Below are positions 1-8,025 of a DNA stretch of 35,455 nt, one piece after another (the stretch's first letter is position 1; the number at the start of each line of letters is the position of its first letter). The DNA is from Micromonospora acroterricola (GTDB lineage Bacteria; Actinomycetota; Actinomycetes; Mycobacteriales; Micromonosporaceae): NCBI RefSeq assembly GCF_003172955.1, contig NZ_QGKR01000341.1, positions 1 through 35,455 on the forward strand, given 5' to 3'. Below the pieces are notes generated by a model. That model was not told where the DNA came from. It was given only the letters and a program-made list of their open reading frames with translations, and did not search any database. The position numbers and the translations under genes are program-made.

Positions 1-8
1 ACCCCGCC

Positions 9-1196
9 TCAACCCCTCGACCACGCCCGGGCGGCGGAGGCGGCGGCGCTGGACAGCAGGCGCGAGTTGATCGTGCCGAGGGCGGCGTCGCGGGCGCGTA
101 GCGCCAGCCGGCCCCGGGCCTGGAGCACCGCCGACATTCGCCGGGTCTGCCGGACCACGGTCGCCGCTCGGGGGCGGCGCACCCGGTCGTACGCCTGCAC
201 GGCGTCGGGCAGCCGCGCCTCGCGCAGCAGGGAGGCGAGCGTCGCGGCGTCCTCGAAGGCGAGGCAGGCGCCCTGGCCGAGGTGCGGCGGCATGGCGTGC
301 GCCGCGTCGCCGAGCAGCACCACCCCGCCCGGCCCGACGGGGAAGCCGTACGCGCGGGGCAGCGGACGCAGCTCGCGGACCTCCTGCTGGACCAGGTCGA
401 CCGGGTCGGTGGCGTCGAGCAGCGCGCCGATCGGCTCCGGCCAGCCGGCGTACCAGCGGCGCAGCAGAGCGAGCTGGGTCTCGGGCGGCTCGGGCCGGGG
501 CGCGCCGGCGGCGGTCGCCACCCAGTAGATGCCGCCGCGGGTGGAGCCGCCCGAGGAGCCGCGCTCGCCCAGGGAGGCGGCCACGAACCGGTAGCCCGCG
601 CCGAGGACCTCACCGGCGAGCGGCTGGCCGGCGGGCAGCCGGGGCGCCCGGTACCAGGGGATGACGGCCCGCCAGGCGGCGCACCCGGAGCTGACCACGC
701 CGGACTCGGGGGCGAGCTGACGGCGGATGCCGCTGTCCGTGCCGTCGGCGGCGACCACCAGGTCGGCCTCGATGGTCTGCCGTCCGTCGCTGACGGCCGG
801 GCGCTCACCCGGTTCGACCCGGACGTGGCGCACGGTCACCCCGGTACGCAGCTCGACCCGCTCACCGAGCCCGGCGATCAACGCGTCGTGCAGGTCTTCG
901 CGGTGCACCACCACCGGCATCCGGTCGGCCGGAATGGGGCGCGGCTGCACCAACCAGTGCCCGTCCGGGCGGCGGACCCCGCCGTCGGGCAACGGGGTGG
1001 CGATCGCGGCGAGGCCGGCATCGAGGCCCAGAGCCTGCAACGCGCGGACGCCGTTGGGCCAGAGCACCACGGCGGTCGGCTCGGGACGGACCCGCTCGGC
1101 GCGTTCCAGCAGGGTGACCTGCCAGCCGGAGCGGGCCAGCGCGCCGGAGACCGCCAGACCACCCACCCCGGCCCCGACCACCACCGCGCGTCGCAT
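9..1196 (-). CDS. FAD-dependent monooxygenase (aromatic hydroxylase family)
   Basis: A 395-residue flavoprotein of the p-hydroxybenzoate/salicylate hydroxylase-like group, expected to use NAD(P)H and O2 to hydroxylate a small aromatic or polyketide-type substrate in the cytosol. Seen: N-terminal Rossmann FAD motif GAGVGGLA at about residues 8-15 followed by the acidic end LLERAE; the DG motif ADGTDSGIR near residue 150; and the GD motif LLGDAAHAMPPHLGQGA near residue 294, which binds the FAD ribityl and phosphates. Length is normal and the gene is complete (ATG start, stop inside the window). It lies 15 nt after lgt on the same strand, so the two are probably co-transcribed, but lgt says nothing about the substrate. 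The substrate cannot be told from sequence alone. Confidence 0.88.
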   Translation of the reverse strand: MRRAVVVGAGVGGLAVSGALARSGWQVTLLERAERVRPEPTAVVLWPNGVRALQALGLDAGLAAIATPLPDGGVRRPDGHWLVQPRPIPADRMPVVVHREDLHDALIAGLGERVELRTGVTVRHVRVEPGERPAVSDGRQTIEADLVVAADGTDSGIRRQLAPESGVVSSGCAAWRAVIPWYRAPRLPAGQPLAGEVLGAGYRFVAASLGERGSSGGSTRGGIYWVATAAGAPRPEPPETQLALLRRWYAGWPEPIGALLDATDPVDLVQQEVRELRPLPRAYGFPVGPGGVVLLGDAAHAMPPHLGQGACLAFEDAATLASLLREARLPDAVQAYDRVRRPRAATVVRQTRRMSAVLQARGRLALRARDAALGTINSRLLSSAAASAARAWSRG

Positions 1197-1211
1197 CGGT
1201 GCCGCCCCCGC

Positions 1212-2390
1212 TCAGCTGTCCCGGTCGGCGGGGCGTGCGCCCGCGGCGTCGGCCCGGTCGTCGCGGGGCTCCGCCGTGCCGTCCGCCGGCTCGTCGTCGG
1301 CATCGCCGGGTGCCGCACCAACGAGCGGTTCGCCGCCGTCCGGCCGGTCGTCGTCCTCGGTCGCCGGCTCGGGCGGCAGCACGCCGCTGTCCTGCCAGGC
1401 CTCGTACTGCTCCTCGCTGACCACCCGGTAGCCCTCCGGCGCGGCGGCCCGCGCCGCGGTCTCCCGCTCGGACAGGTCGACCTGGGACAGGTCGGAGGTG
1501 GTGGGCGGGGTCGGCGTGGCCGCCGCGCCCAGCGGGATCAGGTACTCCCGGGGACCGCGGACCCGCACGAAGTAGATCAACGCGCCGAGGAAGACCAGGG
1601 CGGCGGTCCACACGTTGAGCCGGACGCCGAGGATCTGGTTGGCCTCGTCGGTGCGCATCAGCTCGATCCAGAACCGACCGACGGTGTAGCCCATGACGTA
1701 CAGCGCGAACGCCCGGCCCCGGCCCAGCTTCAACCGCCGGTCGAGGATGAGGACCAGAGCGACCACGCCGAGGTTCCACAGTGCCTCGTAGAGGAAGGTC
1801 GGCTGGTAGAGGCCCGGTTCGAGGATCGGTTGGCCGGCGTCGTCGCGCAGCGCGTGCCCCGGGTTGTCCGGGTCCATCCGGTGGATCTCCAGGCCCCACG
1901 GCAGGGTCGTCCGGCCGCCGAACAGCTCGTTGTTGAACCAGTTGCCGACTCGGCCGACCGCCTGGGCCAGCGGCAGCCCGGGGGCCAGCGCGTCGGCCAC
2001 CACGCTGAACGGGATGCCGAGCTGCCGGGCCGCGATCCAGGCGCCGACAGCGCCACCGGCGACCGCGCCCCAGATGCCGAGCCCGCCCTCCCAGATGGCG
2101 AACGCCTTCATCGGGTCACCGCCGGCGCCGAAGTACTTCTCCGGCGAGGTGATCACGTGGTAGATCCGGGCGCCGATGATGCCCGCCGGCACGGCCCACA
2201 CGGCGATGTCGAGCACCGCGCCGGGCGCGACGCCGCGCTGACGCAGTCGGCGCTCGGTCACCCAGCAGGCCAGGACGATGCCGAGGATGATGCACAGCGC
2301 GTACGCCCGGATCGGCACCGGCCCGAGCTGCCAGACCGCGGTGCTGGGACTGGGCAGGGCCGCCTGGGGGGACAGCGAGGCGAGGGTCAC
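1212..2390 (-). CDS. lgt: Prolipoprotein diacylglyceryl transferase
   Basis: Inner-membrane enzyme that transfers diacylglyceryl from phosphatidylglycerol to the lipobox cysteine of prolipoproteins, the first step of lipoprotein maturation. Seen: multiple hydrophobic helices beginning at AYALCIILGIVLACWV, the conserved YHVITS segment, and the Lgt signature GRVGNWFNNELFGG near residue 144. The core ends near residue 275; the last ~115 residues are an acidic, proline-rich tail of the kind found in actinobacterial Lgt proteins. An in-frame start exists at 2450, but the added 20 residues (Cys/Arg/Pro-rich) do not look like Lgt. GTG at 2390 places PSPSTAVWQLGPVPIRAY near the N terminus as in family members, so that start was chosen. 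Lgt next to trp genes is a common actinobacterial arrangement. Confidence 0.93.
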   Translation of the reverse strand: MTLASLSPQAALPSPSTAVWQLGPVPIRAYALCIILGIVLACWVTERRLRQRGVAPGAVLDIAVWAVPAGIIGARIYHVITSPEKYFGAGGDPMKAFAIWEGGLGIWGAVAGGAVGAWIAARQLGIPFSVVADALAPGLPLAQAVGRVGNWFNNELFGGRTTLPWGLEIHRMDPDNPGHALRDDAGQPILEPGLYQPTFLYEALWNLGVVALVLILDRRLKLGRGRAFALYVMGYTVGRFWIELMRTDEANQILGVRLNVWTAALVFLGALIYFVRVRGPREYLIPLGAAATPTPPTTSDLSQVDLSERETAARAAAPEGYRVVSEEQYEAWQDSGVLPPEPATEDDDRPDGGEPLVGAAPGDADDEPADGTAEPRDDRADAAGARPADRDS

Positions 2391-2454
2391 GGGTGCACAC
2401 GCTACCGCTGCACACCCCCGACGCGGCACCCCGGGCCGCTCCGCAGGCATCCCG

Positions 2455-2483
2455 GTGACTTCTGGTTTGCACCGCCGTAGGCT
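2455..2483 (+). promoter_or_regulatory. Promoter of the NUDIX gene (leaderless)
   Basis: GTGACT (-35-like, 2455-2460), a 17-bp spacer, then TAGGCT (-10, 2478-2483), followed 8 nt later by the ATG at 2492. No Shine-Dalgarno sequence is present, so transcription would start at or next to the start codon. Motifs are seen; function is inferred. Confidence 0.5.
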
Positions 2484-2491
2484 CTTTGTCC

Positions 2492-3139
2492 ATGAGCGCG
2501 CTCACCTGGGCGGTCGCCGCGGTCGTCACCGACGACACCGGCCGGGTGCTGCTCTGCCGGCAGGGCCGAGGCGAACGCCGCTACGCGCTGCCGGGCGGAC
2601 GACTGCGCCCGGCGGAGAGTCCGGTCCGTGCCGCGCTGCGGGACATCCGCGCGGAGACCGGCTGGGAGATCGAGCTGGTGGACCTGGTCGGCGTCTACCA
2701 CCTGACCGGCCCCGCGGCGACCACTCCGGCCGGGCGCGCCGGGCCACTGCCGGACGTCCTCGTGCACGTGTTCCGGGCCCGCGCGGCCGAGGCCCGACCG
2801 ACCGCCGACCCGCCCCCGGGCTGCCGGCTGTCCTGGCACGCTCCCGGCCAGCTGCCCGAGGCGGTCACCCCGCTCACCCGGGCGGCGGTCACCGACGCGG
2901 CCGCCGGGCGCTCCGGCGTGCTGCGCGACGCCCGGTGGGCGCCTGACAGCGTCAAGCCCGCACCGCCTCCGGTCGGTGGGCAACCCGGCGAAGACTGCCA
3001 GCGAGAGACCAGCCACGACGGACGGCCAGCGCCTGGCGACGATGGCCAACGAGGGCCCGGCCACGACGGGCGGTCGGAACTGGGGCAGCCACCGGAGCAA
3101 CGTGGCGAACCAGCGACGGACCCGTCACTCCAGCCCTGA
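2492..3139 (+). CDS. NUDIX hydrolase-domain protein
   Basis: A 215-residue protein with an N-terminal NUDIX fold, the family that hydrolyses nucleoside diphosphates linked to other moieties. Seen: strand AVVTDDTGRVLLCRQG, then the NUDIX box from GGRLRPAE to RDIRAETGW near residues 35-58. Measured against Gx5Ex7REUxEExGU the box is imperfect: REU reads RDI and the EE pair reads AE, so only some of the metal-binding acids remain and activity may be weak or altered. After about residue 155 the protein becomes a low-complexity Gly/Pro/Arg/Asp tail whose last codons fall inside a 19-bp direct repeat (3123-3199); the tail may be a recent, non-functional extension. ATG 2492 was chosen because it follows the -10 box; a TTG two codons earlier is less likely. 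It is divergent from lgt. Substrate unknown. Confidence 0.8.
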   Translation: MSALTWAVAAVVTDDTGRVLLCRQGRGERRYALPGGRLRPAESPVRAALRDIRAETGWEIELVDLVGVYHLTGPAATTPAGRAGPLPDVLVHVFRARAAEARPTADPPPGCRLSWHAPGQLPEAVTPLTRAAVTDAAAGRSGVLRDARWAPDSVKPAPPPVGGQPGEDCQRETSHDGRPAPGDDGQRGPGHDGRSELGQPPEQRGEPATDPSLQP

Positions 3140-3199
3140 CCCGTCAGCTCTGGCCCGTCACTCCAGCCCTAACGCGTCACTCCAGCCCTGGCGCGTCAC
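3123..3199 (+). repeat. Tandem 19-bp direct repeats
   Basis: Unit CGTCACTCCAGCCCTGACC occurs at 3123-3141, 3156-3174 and 3175-3193 with one or two changes, with a shortened 14-bp unit at 3142-3155 and a partial unit at 3194-3199. The first copy contains the stop codon of the NUDIX gene, so the array lies at that gene's 3' end. No inverted symmetry strong enough for a terminator was seen. Confidence 0.8.
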
Positions 3200-3399
3200 G
3201 GAACCGGCCGACGGGCTGGCCCTGGACCAGCGAGGCCTCACATTAGGGGCTACGACGGGCGAGCCCTGGACCAACGGTTTTGGACCGTCCCCGGATTCGG
3301 CGGGCGCGGCGGGGCCGGCGGGCACCAGCAGGGCGGCATCGCCGCTCCCACCGCCGACGAGAGATCAACGGCGGCCGCCGGGCATCGCCTCATCGAGCG

Positions 3400-3437
3400 T
3401 GATACCTGTGAGTCATAAATATGCCTCACAGGTATCA
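3400..3437. promoter_or_regulatory. AT-rich perfect inverted repeat / hairpin
   Basis: Arms TGATACCTGTGAG (3400-3412) and CTCACAGGTATCA (3425-3437) are perfect 13-bp complements. After one mismatch the stem continues as CAT/ATG, closing on a 4-nt AAAT loop. It stands out sharply from the surrounding GC-rich DNA. It could be an operator, a structured RNA or the end of a small mobile element; position far from any start codon argues against a simple promoter operator. Confidence 0.6.
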
Positions 3438-3552
3438 GCCGCACAGCAGACAGATGCCCGGCGTAGCGCCACGCCCGACCGCCGAGCCGCGCACCCAACG
3501 CGACCGGCCGCTTGCGCCACCGTCGACCCGTCGGTGGGCCAACGGACCCGCT

Positions 3553-3690
3553 GGCGGACCGACCGACCGGCGGACCGACCGGCGGACCGACCGGCAGACC
3601 AACCCACCGGCAGACCGAGCCACCGGCAGACCGACCGGCGAACGGACGGACCGACGGGCGATCGGCGACCGGCGACCGGCGACCGGCGCG
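3553..3690 (+). repeat. Degenerate 12-bp minisatellite
   Basis: Repeats of GGCGGACCGACC and variants (GGCAGACCRACC with 4-bp spacers) fill 3553-3640. A second array of the 7-mer GGCGACC occurs three times from 3664. The pattern looks like replication-slippage DNA; no spacers of constant length and no palindromic unit, so it is not CRISPR. Confidence 0.75.
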
Positions 3691-3766
3691 ATCGGGCAGC
3701 GGTCGGACCGCGCGCCGGGCAGGGTGGGAGACCGCCGAAGGGCAGGCGGCGCGGCTGCCGCAGTGG

Positions 3767-4570
3767 TCAGCGGGTCGGCGTGCGGACGCCCTCGGCGAGT
3801 TCCGCGCTGAGGGTTCGCAGGGCGGCCAGCCCGTCGGCCTCGGAGGGCGCGTCGAGCAGGCAGCGGACCAGGGCGCTGCCGACGATGACCCCGTCGGCGT
3901 ACCCGGCGACGGTGCTGGCCTGCGCACCCGTGCCCACACCCAGACCGACACCGACCGGCAGGTCGGTGAACTCGCGGACCCGGGAGACCAGCGTCGGCGC
4001 GGCGTCGGACGTACGCGAGCGGGCTCCGGTCACGCCCATCACGGCGGTGGCGTAGACGAACCCCCGGCAGTGCTCCACCGTCATCGCCACTCGCGCGTCA
4101 GTGGATGACGGCGAGACCAGGAAGGTCCGGTCCAGCCCGTGCGCGTCGGAGGCGGCCAGCCACTCGTCCGCCTCGTCGGGGATGAGGTCCGGCGTGATCA
4201 GACCGGTCCCGCCGGCGGCGGCGAGATCGCGGGCGAACACGTCAACGCCGTAGCGCTCGATCGGGTTCCAGTAGGTCATGGTGACCACCGGGGCGCCCGT
4301 GGCCGCGACCGCCTCGACGATGCGCAGCGTGTCGGCCGTGCGGACGCCGCCGGCCAGCGCGATGTCGCTGGCCTTCTGGATGACCGGCCCGTCCATCACC
4401 GGGTCGGAGTACGGGATCTCCACCTCGATGACGTCCACACCGGCCTCGACCATGGCGGTCATCGCCGCGATGCTGCCCTCGACGCTGGGGAACCCGGCCG
4501 GCATGCAGCCGACCAGCAGTGCCCGTCCGTCGGCTCGTGCCTTGTCGAAGGCCACCCCGATCCGGCTCAT
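3767..4570 (-). CDS. trpA: Tryptophan synthase alpha subunit
   Basis: Cleaves indole-3-glycerol phosphate to indole and glyceraldehyde 3-phosphate and passes indole through a tunnel to TrpB. It is a 267-residue TIM barrel. Seen: the active-site acids Glu49 and Asp60 (EVEIPYSDP and VMDG), at the same numbers as in the enteric enzyme; loop 6 around GVTGARS; and phosphate-binding GLGVGTG and GSALV near the C terminus. ATG 4570 is preceded by AAGGAG and lies one nucleotide beyond the trpB stop, so translation is likely coupled to trpB. A longer open frame upstream is only the antisense-shifted reading of trpB. Last gene of the trp group before the repeat-rich gap. Confidence 0.97.
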   Translation of the reverse strand: MSRIGVAFDKARADGRALLVGCMPAGFPSVEGSIAAMTAMVEAGVDVIEVEIPYSDPVMDGPVIQKASDIALAGGVRTADTLRIVEAVAATGAPVVTMTYWNPIERYGVDVFARDLAAAGGTGLITPDLIPDEADEWLAASDAHGLDRTFLVSPSSTDARVAMTVEHCRGFVYATAVMGVTGARSRTSDAAPTLVSRVREFTDLPVGVGLGVGTGAQASTVAGYADGVIVGSALVRCLLDAPSEADGLAALRTLSAELAEGVRTPTR

Positions 4571-4571
4571 C

Positions 4572-5810
4572 TCACCGCTCCTTGTCGAGGATGCCGAAGT
4601 AGTCGCCGGCGGTGTGCACGTCCTTGTCGCCCCGCCCGGAGAGGTTGACCACGATGGTGGGCTCGCGACCCAGTTCGGCGGCGAGCTTCGGGGCCAGCGT
4701 GACGGTGCCGGCGAGCGCGTGGGCGCTCTCGATCGCCGGGATGATCCCCTCGGTGCGGCAGAGCAGCTCGAACGCGGCCATCGCCTCGTCGTCGGTGACC
4801 GGCAGGTAGTTGGCTCGGCCGCTGTCGTGCAGCCAGGCGTGCTCCGGCCCGACGCCCGGGTAGTCCAGGCCGGCTGAGATCGAGTGCGACTCCAGCGTCT
4901 GCCCGTCCGCGTCCTGCAGCACGTAGGTGCGGGCGCCGTGCAGCACACCGGCGGACCCGCCGGTGATGCTGGCCGCGTGGCGGCTGGTGGTCACACCGTC
5001 GCCACCGGCCTCGAAGCCGTAGAGCCGCACGTCCGGGTCGCCCACGAAGGCGTGGAAGATGCCCAGGGCGTTGGAGCCGCCGCCGACGCAGGCCGTGACG
5101 GCGTCCGGCAGCCCGCCGGTGAGGTCGAGGCACTGCTGGCGGGCCTCGTCGCCGATGCCGCGCACGAAGTCGCGGACCATCGCCGGGAACGGGTGCGGCC
5201 CGGCGGCGGTGCCGATCAGGTAGTGGGTCTCGTCGACGTTGGCCACCCAGTCGCGCATCGCCTCGTTCATCGCGTCCTTGAGGGTGCGCGAGCCGGTGGT
5301 GACCGGGACGACGGTGGCGCCGAGCATGCGCATCCGGGCCACGTTGAGCGCCTGCCGCTCGGTGTCGACCTCGCCCATGTAGACCACGCACTCCAGGTCG
5401 AACAGGGCGGCTGCGGTCGCGGTGGCCACGCCGTGCTGGCCCGCGCCGGTCTCCGCGATCACCCGGGTCTTGCCCATCCGCTTGGTGAGCAGCGCCTGGC
5501 CGAGCACGTTGCGCACCTTGTGCGCCCCGGTGTGGTTGAGGTCCTCGCGCTTGAGCAGCACCCGCGCGCCGACCTTCGCCGAGAACCGGCGGGCCTCGTA
5601 GAGCAGCGACGGCGTGCCGGCGTAGTCGCGCAGCAACGCGCCGAACTCCGCCCGGAAGGACTCGTCCGCGATCGCCGTACGCCACGCCCCGTCGAGCTCG
5701 TCCAGCGCGGCCACCAGGGCCTCGGGCACGAACCGGCCGCCGAAGCGGCCGAAGTGGCCGGTGGAGTCGGGCTGCGGGCCGGCCACCGGGGCCAGCGCGT
5801 CGGCGCTCAT
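4572..5810 (-). CDS. trpB: Tryptophan synthase beta subunit
   Basis: PLP enzyme that condenses indole with L-serine to L-tryptophan as the beta part of the alpha2-beta2 complex. 412 residues, normal length. Seen: the PLP lysine Lys98 in [11 protein letters not shown], the phosphate-binding GGGSNALG, the [11 protein letters not shown] segment and the C-terminal HALA and LSGRGDKD motifs that complete the PLP and monovalent-cation sites. Starts at ATG 5810, 38 nt after trpC; its stop is one base from the trpA start. It groups with the canonical, TrpA-dependent TrpB1 type because trpA is adjacent. Confidence 0.97.
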   Translation of the reverse strand: MSADALAPVAGPQPDSTGHFGRFGGRFVPEALVAALDELDGAWRTAIADESFRAEFGALLRDYAGTPSLLYEARRFSAKVGARVLLKREDLNHTGAHKVRNVLGQALLTKRMGKTRVIAETGAGQHGVATATAAALFDLECVVYMGEVDTERQALNVARMRMLGATVVPVTTGSRTLKDAMNEAMRDWVANVDETHYLIGTAAGPHPFPAMVRDFVRGIGDEARQQCLDLTGGLPDAVTACVGGGSNALGIFHAFVGDPDVRLYGFEAGGDGVTTSRHAASITGGSAGVLHGARTYVLQDADGQTLESHSISAGLDYPGVGPEHAWLHDSGRANYLPVTDDEAMAAFELLCRTEGIIPAIESAHALAGTVTLAPKLAAELGREPTIVVNLSGRGDKDVHTAGDYFGILDKER

Positions 5811-5848
5811 CGGAAATCCTCTCGGTGGGGCGTCACACCGGCGCGGGG

Positions 5849-6712
5849 TCAGCGCACCGGCCGGGGCGTTGCCGGGTGGTTGCCGGCGTTGACCAACTCG
5901 GCGACCGCCTCGCGCGGGCTCTTCTGGGTGACCAGGCCCTCGCCGACGAGGACCGCGTCGGCGCCCGCGGAGGCGTACCGGATCAGGTCGTGCGGGCCGC
6001 GTACACCAGATTCGGCGATCTTGACGACGCTGCTGGGCAGGCCCGGCGCGATCCGCTCGAACACCGACCGGTCGACCTCCAGGGTACGCAGGTCACGGGC
6101 GTTGACCCCGATCACCTGCGCGCCGGCCTCGAGGGCCCGGTCGGCCTCCTCCTCGTCGTGCACCTCGACGAGCGCCGTCATGCCCAGCGACTCGATCCGC
6201 TCCAGCAGGCCCATCAGGACGTTCTGCTCGAGCGCGGCGACGATCAGCAGGACCAGGTCGGCGCCGTGCGCGCGCGCCTCGTGCACCTGGTAGCTGGAGA
6301 CCACGAAGTCCTTGCGCAGCACCGGCACGGTGACCGCGGCCCGGACGGCGGCCAGGTCGTCGAGCGAGCCGCCGAACCAGCGCCCCTCGGTGAGCACGCT
6401 GATCGCCCGTGCCCCGCCGGAGGCGTAGTCGACGGCCAGGTCGGCCGGATCGGCGATCTCGGCCAGCCGGCCCTTCGACGGCGAGGAACGCTTCACCTCG
6501 GCGATCACGGCCACGCCGGGCTTGCGCAGCGCCGCATACGCGTCCAGCGGCGGCGGCGCCGCCGCTGCCAGTTCACGGATCCGCTCCAGCGGAACCTGTT
6601 CCTGGCGTCGGGCGACGTCCTCACGCACGCCGGCCAGGATCTCGTCGAGCACGCTTACGGACGCCGCCGGACCGGCCTCGTCCCCCTCCGCGTGCGCATG
6701 CTCAGCAGTCAC
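5849..6712 (-). CDS. trpC: Indole-3-glycerol phosphate synthase
   Basis: Closes the indole ring from CdRP in tryptophan synthesis. Seen: the N-terminal helix [17 protein letters not shown], the catalytic-lysine motif [18 protein letters not shown] with the second lysine, [13 protein letters not shown] and the ESGVRG phosphate loop: a complete TIM barrel. Start choice: GTG 6712 has a strong Shine-Dalgarno (GGAGAGGGGAG ending 7 nt before it) and gives 287 residues. An upstream ATG at 6739 has a -10-like TAGCAT exactly 6 nt before it and could be a leaderless start adding nine residues; an internal GTG at 6652 would give the family's usual ~260 residues. It is the single-function enzyme, not fused to TrpF; PriA (27975-28700) is expected to supply TrpF activity. 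Confidence 0.93.
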   Translation of the reverse strand: MTAEHAHAEGDEAGPAASVSVLDEILAGVREDVARRQEQVPLERIRELAAAAPPPLDAYAALRKPGVAVIAEVKRSSPSKGRLAEIADPADLAVDYASGGARAISVLTEGRWFGGSLDDLAAVRAAVTVPVLRKDFVVSSYQVHEARAHGADLVLLIVAALEQNVLMGLLERIESLGMTALVEVHDEEEADRALEAGAQVIGVNARDLRTLEVDRSVFERIAPGLPSSVVKIAESGVRGPHDLIRYASAGADAVLVGEGLVTQKSPREAVAELVNAGNHPATPRPVR

Positions 6713-6739
6713 CGTCGGACTCCCCTCTCCGGGTGTCAT

Positions 6740-7138
6740 GGGCCGATGCTAGGGGCAGGCGACCGACGCCGGGAGCCGGGGGTATGGCGCTGCTCACGAA
6801 AAGGCCTGCGGCATAATGGCCGACTTGCCGTGAAGAGGATGTCACGCAGCGCCACCTCCGGCATCGACGGACGTCGTACGGCGAGAGCCCGGCGGCCCCG
6901 GTCGACGCGGGCCGATCCACCGATCATGCCACCCACCGGACACCGACGCTCAACGGGAACGACGATTGTCGATGCTGTGAGCAAGCTCAAGGCCGAACGG
7001 CCGGTGCCTGGTCGCGGCCGTGGCGGGACAGTTGACCGGGCGGTCACCCCGGCGAAACGTCAGCCGGTCAGCATCGTCCTCGGGCAGACTCGATGGCGCG
7101 CCTGCCCGACCGTCGCCAACTCCTCGTGCGAGGTGACC
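6740..7138. other. Intergenic region upstream of trpC and the 89-residue gene
   Basis: About 400 bp between divergent genes with no convincing reading frame of its own. On the trpC side TAGCAT at 6746-6751 (minus strand) is a possible -10. On the other side TTGACC at 7032-7037 is a possible -35 and overlaps a small inverted repeat TGACC-GGGC-GGTCA (7033-7046). Other short palindromes (TGAGC-AA-GCTCA, GGCCG-AA-CGGCC) may be chance in such GC-rich DNA. Confidence 0.5.
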
Positions 7139-7408
7139 ATGAGCATGTCCGAGCCGACCCCGCCCATCGGGCTGACCACCATTTCGCGGACCGTGGCGTC
7201 GCTCGCCGTCGGCGTGGTGCACACGCTGGAGCGGGCCATGGTCGGCGAGGGGCGGATGCGGACCGCCCGCGGCAACGCCTGGGAGGCGGTCTGCGCCGAC
7301 CGGGCCCGCGCTGACCGGCGCGCCGAGCTGGACCGCCTGGTGGCCGAGCTGAGCGCCGCCCGTGCCGCCGCCCGCCGCCAGCAGCGGGAGCGTCAGCCGG
7401 TCGGCTGA
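7139..7408 (+). CDS. Small conserved-looking protein of unknown function
   Basis: An 89-residue protein, not recognised. Codons are almost all G/C-ending and GAGG lies 5 nt before ATG 7139, both good signs of a real gene. Residues 1-30 contain a moderately hydrophobic stretch (GLTTISRTVASLAVGVVHTL); the C-terminal half is rich in Arg, Ala and Glu and looks like a charged helix or short coiled coil (AELDRLVAELSAARAAA). It is transcribed against the trp genes, converging on the TIGR02234 gene with a 26-nt gap. A second in-frame ATG at 7145 is an alternative start. Many actinobacteria carry a small HGxxPAAW membrane protein here; this protein lacks that motif and has the opposite orientation. 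Confidence 0.7.
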   Translation: MSMSEPTPPIGLTTISRTVASLAVGVVHTLERAMVGEGRMRTARGNAWEAVCADRARADRRAELDRLVAELSAARAAARRQQRERQPVG

Positions 7409-7434
7409 CGCCCGTCGACCGCCCAGCGATCGGG

Positions 7435-8025
7435 TCAGCCGGCTGTCGGATCCTCACCCCGGTCCAGCGCGTCCCACGCCTCAGTGGTCCGCCGCCCGGC
7501 CATCGGTCCGGCCGGCCGGGCCGGCTCAGCCGCAGCCGGCGCGCTCTGCGCAGCGGTCCGCGTCGGTCGCTCGTACCGGGCGCCCATCGCCGGCCAGCCG
7601 CCGCCACGCCACGCGGTCCACCCGCCACCGGCCGCCGCCAGCAGGCCGCCGAGCAGGCAGAGCGCCGGCCACTGCCGGCTCACCGCACCGTCGAGGTCGG
7701 CGACCAGCCCGTACCCGCCACCGGCGGCCACGGCCAGACCCAACACTCCGAGCAGTACGCCCAGCAGCCGCCGCAGCCGGCCGCGGGTGGCCAGCACCGC
7801 GCCGCCGCCGGCCAGCGTCACCAGTGCCAACGCCGGCAGCCAGGGCAGCAGGCCGGCACCGCTGCGGGCGTCCCGCACCGGCGGCAGCGGCGCCGGGCGC
7901 ACGGTCAGCTCGACCGACCAGCTCCGGGTCGCCGCCCAGAACGCCAGGCCCGCGCCGGCCAGGCAGAGCAGCACGGCGTACGTCAACTGACGCCGGCCCG
8001 CCGCGGGCCGCTCCCCGTCGCTCAT
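7435..8025 (-). CDS. Trp-operon-associated membrane protein (TIGR02234 family)
   Basis: A 196-residue membrane protein of unknown function found beside trpE in actinobacteria. Seen: four hydrophobic segments (about residues 15-31, 62-80, 84-106 and 121-137), a conserved SWSVEL just after the first, and the C-terminal [11 protein letters not shown] typical of the family. ATG 8025 overlaps the trpE stop by 4 nt (ATGA), so translation is coupled to trpE. The link to tryptophan metabolism rests on position alone; no catalytic residues are evident. Confidence 0.88.
   Translation of the reverse strand: MSDGERPAAGRRQLTYAVLLCLAGAGLAFWAATRSWSVELTVRPAPLPPVRDARSGAGLLPWLPALALVTLAGGGAVLATRGRLRRLLGVLLGVLGLAVAAGGGYGLVADLDGAVSRQWPALCLLGGLLAAAGGGWTAWRGGGWPAMGARYERPTRTAAQSAPAAAEPARPAGPMAGRRTTEAWDALDRGEDPTAG

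Larger units (their letters stand above)
3140..3766. other. Gene-free, repeat-rich intergenic region
   Basis: No convincing gene lies between the NUDIX stop and the trpA stop. Open frames run through on both strands, but their translations are low-complexity products of the repeats (Asp-Arg-Pro or Gly-Pro-Val runs) and lack the expected third-position pattern. It holds, in order, the 19-bp repeats, an AT-rich hairpin (3400-3437) and a 12-bp minisatellite (3553-3690). A weak GCGGC/GCCGC hairpin at 3746-3761 just after the trpA stop might help end the trp transcript. Confidence 0.75.

Noticed and set aside
282..2480. 732-residue plus-strand ORF over the monooxygenase and lgt
   Set aside because: It is antisense to two genes with clear motifs; its translation is rich in Arg, Gly, His and Pro with no domain, a normal by-product of GC-rich coding DNA.
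3553..3690. CRISPR-like short repeats
   Set aside because: Units are 7-16 bp, directly adjoining and degenerate with no unique spacers, and no cas genes are near.
2976..4055. 359-residue plus-strand ORF across the repeat region into trpA
   Set aside because: It is composed of minisatellite-derived Asp-Arg-Pro repeats and then reads trpA on the wrong strand.
7060..7275. 71-residue minus-strand ORF opposite the small gene
   Set aside because: The plus-strand frame has much better third-position GC and a ribosome site; the minus frame has neither.
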